Below, piece after piece: positions 58,682-64,000 of a stretch of 64,000 nt of DNA. Within the stretch, counting starts at the first letter, position 1; every line of letters starts with the position of its first letter. This DNA comes from Bog-473 sp963834405 (GTDB lineage: Bacteria > Actinomycetota > Acidimicrobiia > Acidimicrobiales > RAAP-2): positions 186,001 to 250,000 of the forward strand of contig CAWIBX010000002.1 in NCBI GenBank assembly GCA_963834405.1, read 5' to 3'. The translations under genes and the position numbers were made by a program. A model generated the notes under the pieces. That model was given only the letters and a program-made list of their open reading frames with translations, had not been told where the DNA came from and made no database searches.

Positions 58682-59674
58682 TCAGGGCGGCGGCAGCGCG
58701 GCCAGAAAGTCCTCGAGGTCCGGAGGGAGGGCCGCGCTGAACTCCATGCGCGCACCGGTGACCGGATGGTCGAAGGCGAGCCGGAACGCGTGCAGGAAGA
58801 ACCGCCCGGGCCCGAGGCGCCGGTCCGCCCTGTCGTAGCGGGCGTCGCCGACCACCGGGTGACCGATGGCCGCCATGTGCACACGGATCTGGTGCGTCCG
58901 CCCGCTGTGCAACGAGACCTCGAGCAGCGTCGTCGGCGCGTCGCCCCCGCGCCGGCCCACGACCGTGTAAGCAGTCCGGGCAGGCTTGCCCGTCGCCGAG
59001 ACGGCCATCTTGGTCGGGGTGCGCGCCGACCGTCCGATCGGCGCCTCCACCTCGCCGCGGTCCTCGGCCACCTCCCCGCTCACCAGTGCGAGATACCGCC
59101 GCACCATCGTCCGCGTCGCCAGCTGCCCCACCAGCGCGTCGTAGGCCTCCGGCGTCCGTCCCACGACGAGCAGCCCGGAGGTGCCCTTGTCGAGACGGTG
59201 CACGATGCCGGGCCGGTCGGCCGTACACACCCCCTCGCGCACCAGCTCGGCCAGGTCCGGGAAGCGCGCCAGCAGCCCGCCGACGAGCGTGCCCTCGACG
59301 TGGCCGGCGCCCGGGTGCACCACAAGCCCGGCCGGCTTGTCCACGACCGCCACCGCCTCGTCCTCGTGGACCACCGCGAAACGGACGGACGGCTCGGCGG
59401 CCACCCCGTCCCGTGTCCCGGCCGGCATGTGCACGGTCAGGGTCGTCCCCGGCCGCAGTGTGCTGCGCCCCACCCGAACCGGTTCGCCGTCGACCAGCAC
59501 ACGCCCCTCTTCAATCAGGCGTGACGCGGCCGCACGGGACACGTTGGCCACCATGGCCACCCCGCGGTCGGCCCGGAGACCGCCCAGTAATGCCGGCACC
59601 TCGGTCGAGACGACGTCTTCGGCGGGCACGCCGTCTCCCCCTCCGGGCGCACTGCCGGCCTCACCGCTCGTCAC
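58682..59674 (-). CDS. rluD: Ribosomal large subunit pseudouridine synthase RluD-like
   Basis: A 330-residue RluA-family pseudouridine synthase. An N-terminal S4 domain (SRAAASRLIEEGRVLVDGEPV) precedes the catalytic domain with GIVHRLDKGTSGLLVVGRT (catalytic Asp) and HSGRTHQIRVHMAAIGHPVVGDARY. Start overlaps the lspA stop by 4 nt. lspA-rluD is the usual order. Confidence 0.93.
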   Translation of the reverse strand: MTSGEAGSAPGGGDGVPAEDVVSTEVPALLGGLRADRGVAMVANVSRAAASRLIEEGRVLVDGEPVRVGRSTLRPGTTLTVHMPAGTRDGVAAEPSVRFAVVHEDEAVAVVDKPAGLVVHPGAGHVEGTLVGGLLARFPDLAELVREGVCTADRPGIVHRLDKGTSGLLVVGRTPEAYDALVGQLATRTMVRRYLALVSGEVAEDRGEVEAPIGRSARTPTKMAVSATGKPARTAYTVVGRRGGDAPTTLLEVSLHSGRTHQIRVHMAAIGHPVVGDARYDRADRRLGPGRFFLHAFRLAFDHPVTGARMEFSAALPPDLEDFLAALPPP

Positions 59675-60129
59675 GACGCGACCTTGTGTTCCTGCGGCTC
59701 ATGCTCCCGCCCGAACAACAGCACCACGATCACGACGACCACGCCCACCGTCACACAGGCGTCAGCGACGTTGAAGGTGGGCCAGTGCGTGAGTGTGATG
59801 AAGTCCGGCACCTGCCCTCCGTGCCCGCCGAACAGCCGCTCCGCCACGTTGCCCAGGGCACCGCCCAGGACCAGGCCACCGCCGATCGCCAGCGGCACGG
59901 TCTGCACCCGGGACACCACCACGGCCAGGACGGCGACACCGATGCAGAGGAGCACCGTCACCACCACCGCCCGGCCGCTGAAGAGGCTGAACGAGAAGCC
60001 TGAGTTGAAGCTGAGGCCCAGTCCGAACGGACCCCAGACATGGCGCTCGTCGTGGAGATGGTCGACGGCGAGAGATGTCGTGACCAGGTCGGCCACCAGG
60101 ACCACGGCGGCAATGGCGAACGCCACCAC
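59671..60129 (-). CDS. lspA: Lipoprotein signal peptidase (signal peptidase II)
   Basis: A 152-residue four-helix membrane aspartyl protease cleaving prolipoproteins. The two catalytic Asp are intact in QVPDFI and PTFNVADACV. The family's GNLIDR is here GNVAER, a conservative change at a non-catalytic position. SGFSFSLF is the NxGxAF-like segment. 11 nt after the dksA-like stop. Confidence 0.9.
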   Translation of the reverse strand: MVAFAIAAVVLVADLVTTSLAVDHLHDERHVWGPFGLGLSFNSGFSFSLFSGRAVVVTVLLCIGVAVLAVVVSRVQTVPLAIGGGLVLGGALGNVAERLFGGHGGQVPDFITLTHWPTFNVADACVTVGVVVVIVVLLFGREHEPQEHKVAS

Positions 60130-60140
60130 CCGCGGCCGGG

Positions 60141-61016
60141 TCAGCGACGCGACAGTCCCCCGCTCTTGCAGGCCACGCAGAGACGCGCGTAGGGCAAGGC
60201 GCGCAGGCGCGGCTTGGGGATCGGCTGGAAGCAGCGCTCGCAGTAGCCGTAGTCCTTGCTGGCGATCCGCGCCAAGGCGTCGTCGATCTCCTCGACGGCC
60301 AGGGTGGCCTGCCCCGACAGCGCCAGGTTGCGCTCCCGGTCGACGGTCACGGTGCCGCCCTCCCCCGACTCCTCGTCGAACTGCACGTCCCCGGGCTCGC
60401 GCTCCAAAGCGAGGGAGTCCGCCTCGGCCCGCAGCGAGGTGGCCTGCTCCTGATAGATCGCCCGCTCCGCCAGGAGCAGCTCCCGGACCTCTTCGAGGAA
60501 CTTGGCGTCCTTCGCGTAGGGGCCGGTCTTCGGACGCACCGGCGCCGGCTTGGGCTTGGGCGCGAACGCGGACTTCGCGGGCACCTCCGTGGACTTCTTG
60601 GTGGCGGGACCGGTTGACTTCTTCGCCGCCGGCACGCCGGCCGCACTCCTCGACGACGCCGGTTTCTTCGCCGTGGGGCTCGCCGCGACCTTCTTGCTGC
60701 CGGGGGCTGCCTTCTTGGCCGGGGCGCCAGCCTTCTTGGCCGGTGGCGCCTCACGCTTCCCGGCCGGCGCCGACGCCTTACGCGACGCCGCCGCGGCGGG
60801 CGCCTTCTTCGCCGACGAGGCGGACTTCTTGGTCGTGGTGGCTGCCTTCTTCACGGACACCGTCTTCTTCACGGACACTGCCTTCTTCTGGGCTGAACGC
60901 TTCTGAGCAGCAACGGACGTAGGCGAGGCTTTATTCCCAGTGGCGGACTTCTTGGCCGCGGCGGGGCGCGATCGGGGCGCCCTCTTGGCCGGGGTGCCCT
61001 TGCTCGCTGGGGTCAT
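60141..61016 (-). CDS. DksA/TraR-family zinc-finger protein with histone H1-like tail
   Basis: A 291-residue protein. Residues ~1-165 are Lys/Ala/Pro-rich with repeated KKxA/AKK units (AKKAGAPAKKAAPGSKK), like eukaryotic H1 or bacterial Hc1 tails. The C-terminal ~115 residues carry the DksA coiled-coil (LLLAERAIYQEQATSLRAEA) and C4 zinc finger (YCERCFQPI ... LCVACKSG). DksA tunes RNA polymerase with ppGpp; the tail should bind DNA or RNA. ATG 61016 has GGAGGAG 5 nt upstream. Confidence 0.9.
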   Translation of the reverse strand: MTPASKGTPAKRAPRSRPAAAKKSATGNKASPTSVAAQKRSAQKKAVSVKKTVSVKKAATTTKKSASSAKKAPAAAASRKASAPAGKREAPPAKKAGAPAKKAAPGSKKVAASPTAKKPASSRSAAGVPAAKKSTGPATKKSTEVPAKSAFAPKPKPAPVRPKTGPYAKDAKFLEEVRELLLAERAIYQEQATSLRAEADSLALEREPGDVQFDEESGEGGTVTVDRERNLALSGQATLAVEEIDDALARIASKDYGYCERCFQPIPKPRLRALPYARLCVACKSGGLSRR

Positions 61017-61148
61017 CGTCTCCTCCTTGACCACGTGAAATGGCCGATTCCCGGGCGACGACCTCGCCGAGGGAGCGGGTGACGATACCGGAACCCGAAG
61101 TCCGGGGCAATACCGCAGTGGCGCCCGCGCAACGGGCCCGACGACGGG

Positions 61149-61922
61149 TTAGAGCGAGCGGGGTGCGCCTGAGACGGCGGCGTCGGACACGTCTTGCAGG
61201 AGAGTGGGGGGACCGCCGTCGCCGGCGTCGGTCATCTCTCCCGTGTCCGGTGCGGCGTCCGTTGCCGGCTTGTCGCCCCGGTCCGCGGCCTTGGGCTTGA
61301 CACCCATCAGCGAGTTGGCGGGCTGGACGTTGTCGTCCACCCACTTGAGGATCTCCGCAAGCGCGCCGCGCAGACGGTTGCGCTCGGACTCCAGGTGCCG
61401 CGCCATGGTCTCGACGTCGCTGGCCAGCTCGGTGCGCGTCGCCTCGAGCCGCGACACTTCGTCGCGCAGCTTCTGATGGCTCTCGGCCTGCAGCTGCGCG
61501 GCCGTCTGCTCGGCCGCCGCCACCGTGGACCGTGCGGTCTCTTCCGCCTGCTCGACGATGGCGGCCGCTTCGGCTTCACTCTCTCGCTTCGTCTGGTCCA
61601 CGAACTTCTGCGCCAGCAGGAGCGTGCGCTGCAGGGTCTCGTCGGACAAGCCGGCGTCAGCCGACGCGGCCGCAGCCGCTTCCTCGCCTTCCGCCGCGGC
61701 CGGCGCCGAGCGCTTCTCGCGCTCGAGCGTCGCGATGCGATCGCTGGCCTGGCGCAGTCGCTCGTTGAGCTGGCGGACGTGTTCCTGGAGTCCCTCGGCC
61801 TCCTGCGCGGCCTTGTCGAGGTACTCGTCGACCTCGTCGACGTTGTAGCCCTTCAGGCCGAGGCGGAATTCGACCGTCCGAAGCGTGTCGAGAATCGATG
61901 ACGAGGCTTGGGAATTGTCCAT
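61149..61922 (-). CDS. divIVA: Cell division/polar growth protein DivIVA (Wag31-like)
   Basis: A 257-residue coiled-coil protein. The N-terminal membrane-binding region ILDTLRTVEFRLGLKGYNVDEVDEYLD is conserved; two long coiled coils follow with a linker of low complexity (SAPAAAEGEEAAAAAS). The C-terminus is variable. It marks poles and septa and recruits wall synthesis. TAGAAT lies 8 nt before the ATG. Confidence 0.94.
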   Translation of the reverse strand: MDNSQASSSILDTLRTVEFRLGLKGYNVDEVDEYLDKAAQEAEGLQEHVRQLNERLRQASDRIATLEREKRSAPAAAEGEEAAAAASADAGLSDETLQRTLLLAQKFVDQTKRESEAEAAAIVEQAEETARSTVAAAEQTAAQLQAESHQKLRDEVSRLEATRTELASDVETMARHLESERNRLRGALAEILKWVDDNVQPANSLMGVKPKAADRGDKPATDAAPDTGEMTDAGDGGPPTLLQDVSDAAVSGAPRSL

Positions 61923-61930
61923 GTCGGACG

Positions 61931-61936
61931 ATTCTA
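61931..61936 (-). promoter_or_regulatory. Probable -10 hexamer for divIVA (TAGAAT, leaderless)
   Basis: TAGAAT on the minus strand, 8 nt before the divIVA ATG, in the gap after yggT. Indicates a promoter internal to the division cluster. Confidence 0.5.
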
Positions 61937-62058
61937 ACCATCCCTCTCCCTACCTCCGGGGAGGGTCCCGAAGCCGACCGGGCATCCGGCGTGCCCGCCC
62001 TCCCGACCGGGGTGCGCACCGCCCCCGACCCGGCGCCCGGCCGCTCAGACCGGTCCGG

Positions 62059-62319
62059 TCACTGCCGCAACAAGACCGGGACCAGCACGATCTGCGCAAC
62101 GAGGATGACCACGAGGAACGAGAAGTCCAGTCCCCCCATGGGCCGGATGATCCGGCGGACCGGCCGCAGGACGGGCTCGGTCGCCTGGTAGAGGAAGTAC
62201 TGCACCCTCGCCAACGTCGTCCCGGGCCGAATCCGGAACCAGCTCAAGATCGCGTACGGGAACATGATCAGCCAGATGTAGGCCTCGATCAGCCACGCGA
62301 GGAGATGGAAGATGCTCAC
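62059..62319 (-). CDS. yggT: YggT-family membrane protein
   Basis: An 86-residue protein with two membrane helices (IEAYIWLIMFPYAILSWF and FLVVILVAQIVLVPVLL). The PVLRPVRRIIRPMGGLDFS loop is the family mark. GTG start. Usually between sepF and divIVA, as here; role in osmotic or division processes unclear. Confidence 0.9.
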   Translation of the reverse strand: MSIFHLLAWLIEAYIWLIMFPYAILSWFRIRPGTTLARVQYFLYQATEPVLRPVRRIIRPMGGLDFSFLVVILVAQIVLVPVLLRQ

Positions 62320-62340
62320 TACCCAGCGAGGGTACCGGGT

Positions 62341-62925
62341 CTAGTCGCGCCCGAAGCCGCGGTCGGCCAGGCGCTGCCGCTCCTCGTCCGAAACCTTGAC
62401 GTTGGTCGGGGTGAGCAGGAAGACCTGATCGGCCACCTTTTCCATCTCGCCGGAGAGGGCGTACGTGACACCGCTGCAAAAGTCGATCATCCGGCGCTGC
62501 AAATCCCGATCGGCCATCTGGAGGTTGACGATGACGGGGCGGTTGTCCTTCAGACGGTCGGCGATCTCCTTGGCGTCGCCGAAACGTGAGGGCGCCACGA
62601 CGTGCACGCGGGCCGAGGTCGCGGCGGCCGTGGGGCTGATCGTCGTGTCGACCGGGACGGGGCGCACGGGGGTGGGCCGTGGCGCCACGGCGCTCGGCTG
62701 CGACCGGGACTGGCTCGGCACCGCCGACTCCCGTGGGAGGGTGCGGACCCGGCTCATGCCGCCGCTGAACTCGTCGGGCTGCTCGTACTCCGCCTGCCGT
62801 GGCTCGACCCGGGAGGCGGAGGAGAACCCGCGCGGGGCCCGGTCCTCGAGGTCGTCGTACTCGTCGTACTCGTCATCGAGCAGGCCGAGATACACCATGG
62901 TCTTCTTCATGAACGAGGGTGCCAT
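62341..62925 (-). CDS. sepF: Cell division protein SepF
   Basis: A 194-residue FtsZ-anchoring protein. An N-terminal amphipathic helix (SFMKKTMVYLGL) is followed by an acidic, Pro-rich linker and the C-terminal SepF domain (VVAPSRFGDAKEIADRLKDNRPVIVNLQMADRDLQRRMIDFCSG). The TACGCT 21-26 nt upstream plus a GGAG ribosome site indicate a led transcript. Confidence 0.95.
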   Translation of the reverse strand: MAPSFMKKTMVYLGLLDDEYDEYDDLEDRAPRGFSSASRVEPRQAEYEQPDEFSGGMSRVRTLPRESAVPSQSRSQPSAVAPRPTPVRPVPVDTTISPTAAATSARVHVVAPSRFGDAKEIADRLKDNRPVIVNLQMADRDLQRRMIDFCSGVTYALSGEMEKVADQVFLLTPTNVKVSDEERQRLADRGFGRD

Positions 62926-62945
62926 TCCTTCTCCTGTCCCGATAC

Positions 62946-62951
62946 AGCGTA
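62946..62951 (-). promoter_or_regulatory. Possible -10 hexamer for sepF (TACGCT)
   Basis: TACGCT on the minus strand, 20 nt before the sepF ATG, followed by GGAGAAGGA. A led, not leaderless, promoter if real. Confidence 0.3.
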
Positions 62952-63009
62952 GTGCCCGCTCGGTAGCCCGGTCGGGGCTCGGCGCACCGTTGGTCGTACC
63001 ACGCGGGCG

Positions 63010-63768
63010 CTATCCGACGACCGCCGCGCCCGCCGGCCGCTCCCCGAAGAGCGCCCGACCGATCCGCACCATCGTGGAGCCGGCCGCCACCGCCGCTTCG
63101 AGGTCGTCGCTCATCCCCATCGACCGCTCTTGGAGCCCCAGCTCATCGGCCAACCGCGCCACCTCCCCGAACGCCGTCTCGGCGGCGGACCGTCCCGGCG
63201 CCGCAACGGTCATGAGCCCACGCACATCGAGGCCAAGCGCACGCAACCGGGCGACCAGATGGGGCACCTCCGCCGGCCGGCAGCCGTTGCGGCCGGGGAG
63301 ATCGGTCACGTCGACTTGCACCAGCACCGCGGCGTCCGGTGCGAACCGTGCGATGCGCTCCGCCTCCACCTCGCGGGCGACGCTCTGCCAGACGCCGACG
63401 ATCGGCGCCAGCACCGCCACCTTGTTGCGCTGAATGGCGCCCAGGAAGTGCCACACCGGAACCCGATCCCCGGTCTCTGCCTCGGCAGCCGCACGTGCCG
63501 TCGCAGTCCCGGTCGCCTCCGCCTTGGCCACGAGCTCGGCGACGTAGTTCTCCCCCAGGTCCCGCAACCCCGCCCCCAGTGCGGCGCGTACCGAGTCGGG
63601 ACCGAATCCCTTGGTCACCCCGACGACGCGCACCAGGTCGGGGTCGCCGCCAGCACCCGCGATCCGCCGGCGGACGGCGGCCAGCCGCGACGCGACCTCG
63701 TCGCTAGCGCAGGAAGGAGGGGACGTCGAAATCGTCGTCGCCCAGGTCGAACTCGTCCTCCGACGCAC
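63010..63768 (-). CDS. yggS: YggS-family pyridoxal phosphate homeostasis protein
   Basis: A PLP-binding alanine racemase-like barrel protein. VVGVTKGF carries the PLP Lys; LGENYVAELVAK, WHFLGAIQRNKV, the GLMTVAAPG segment and SMGMSDDLEAAVAAGSTMVRIGRALFG follow. The 252-codon frame begins at GTG 63768 inside ftsZ, but the conserved part starts near ASRLAAVRRRI, where no ATG/GTG/TTG occurs. The true start is thus uncertain. Adjacent to ftsZ and sepF, the typical place. Confidence 0.88.
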   Translation of the reverse strand: MRRRTSSTWATTISTSPPSCASDEVASRLAAVRRRIAGAGGDPDLVRVVGVTKGFGPDSVRAALGAGLRDLGENYVAELVAKAEATGTATARAAAEAETGDRVPVWHFLGAIQRNKVAVLAPIVGVWQSVAREVEAERIARFAPDAAVLVQVDVTDLPGRNGCRPAEVPHLVARLRALGLDVRGLMTVAAPGRSAAETAFGEVARLADELGLQERSMGMSDDLEAAVAAGSTMVRIGRALFGERPAGAAVVG

Positions 63769-64000
63769 CCCCCGTGGCGTCGGCGAAGATGTCGACCGGC
63801 TCGGGCGTCTCGAAGATCGACGACGTCCGGTCTGCCTTCGACGTTCCGGCGCCGTCCTCCCAGCGCTCGAAGCCGGCGGCGATCACCGTGACCCGGACCT
63901 CGTCGCCCATGTTGTCGTCTATGACGGCGCCGAAGATGATGTTGGCGTCGGGGTGGGCCACACCGTGGATGATCTCGGCCGCCTCGTTGACCTCGAACAA
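63704..64000 (-). CDS. ftsZ: Cell division protein FtsZ, C-terminal part (runs off the window)
   Basis: The last 98 codons of FtsZ: the end of the GTPase subdomain (EAAEIIHGVAHPDANIIFGAVIDDNMGDEVRVTVIAAGF), the variable linker, and the conserved C-terminal peptide DDDFDVPSFLR that binds SepF, FtsA-like anchors and other partners. The gene starts beyond position 64000. The stop codon overlaps the yggS frame. Confidence 0.95.
   Translation of the reverse strand: MFEVNEAAEIIHGVAHPDANIIFGAVIDDNMGDEVRVTVIAAGFERWEDGAGTSKADRTSSIFETPEPVDIFADATGGASEDEFDLGDDDFDVPSFLR

Noticed and set aside
59860..59870. LspA inactive because GNLIDR reads GNVAER
   Set aside because: The catalytic Asp pair lies in VPDFI and FNVAD, both present; the altered Asp is not one of the two catalytic residues.

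Overview
The window is a GC-rich bacterial chromosome segment with dense, short-spaced genes and frequent GTG starts. Several features point to Actinomycetota: a mycobacterial-type integration host factor (mihF), a Bpa/PafE proteasome activator, DivIVA-SepF-YggT next to ftsZ, a degenerate PriA, and a PyrR-regulated pyr operon. A secreted protein ends in the 'NGYWL..A.DGGVF.FG..PF.GS' repeats that are common in Acidimicrobiia, so that class is the best guess. This is an inference; no 16S gene is present.

Layout. (1) Positions 77-26549 are read almost entirely leftwards. From the right end they run nfuA, then aroC-aroK-aroB-aroQ (shikimate pathway), pepQ, efp, nusB, pyrR-pyrB-pyrC-carA-carB-pyrD-pyrF (UMP synthesis), mihF, gmk, rpoZ, coaBC, metK, priA, def, fmt, a trans-aconitate methyltransferase-like gene, rpe, and a phosphonate-type FAD oxidoreductase/HAD phosphatase pair. 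Many junctions are 1-4 nt stop/start overlaps, so long polycistronic units are likely. An exact PyrR-binding element precedes pyrR. carB carries a frameshift that fuses its reading frame to pyrD. (2) Positions 26650-31506 hold an apparently intact 1,776-bp insertion sequence with 7-bp target duplications, next to a large secreted beta-helix protein. (3) Positions 31586-38518 are small accessory and housekeeping genes: a Cys-rich conserved protein, a SnoaL-like protein, a flavin reductase, a lipoprotein, tyrS, a carotenoid oxygenase and a DUF222-HNH gene. (4) Positions 38487-44016 are a menaquinone cluster (menD, menH, menA, menB, menE) on alternating strands with almost no intergenic DNA. (5) Positions 44050-46337 hold an ECF41 sigma factor, its carboxymuconolactone-decarboxylase partner and an SDR. 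(6) Positions 46436-57625 include a frameshifted DUF255 thioredoxin-domain gene, dnaE, an RDD membrane protein, Bpa, an alkaline-phosphatase-superfamily protein, an Rrf2 regulator and a histidine phosphatase. (7) Positions 57824-64000 hold a group 2-like sigma-70 factor and the downstream end of the division cluster: ftsZ (partial), yggS, sepF, yggT, divIVA, dksA-like, lspA, rluD.

Regulatory picture. At least fourteen genes have a TANNNT hexamer 6-8 nt upstream of the annotated ATG/GTG, the geometry of leaderless actinobacterial promoters. In one case (menB/menE) two divergent promoters share a symmetric TACGCTA core. The ECF41 module has a near-consensus ECF41 promoter. Four tandem perfect hairpins precede the sigma-70 gene. 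No tRNA, rRNA, CRISPR or prophage was seen. No complete new defence or biosynthetic system was found; the most unusual items are regulatory architectures, two frameshifts, and several conserved genes of unknown function.
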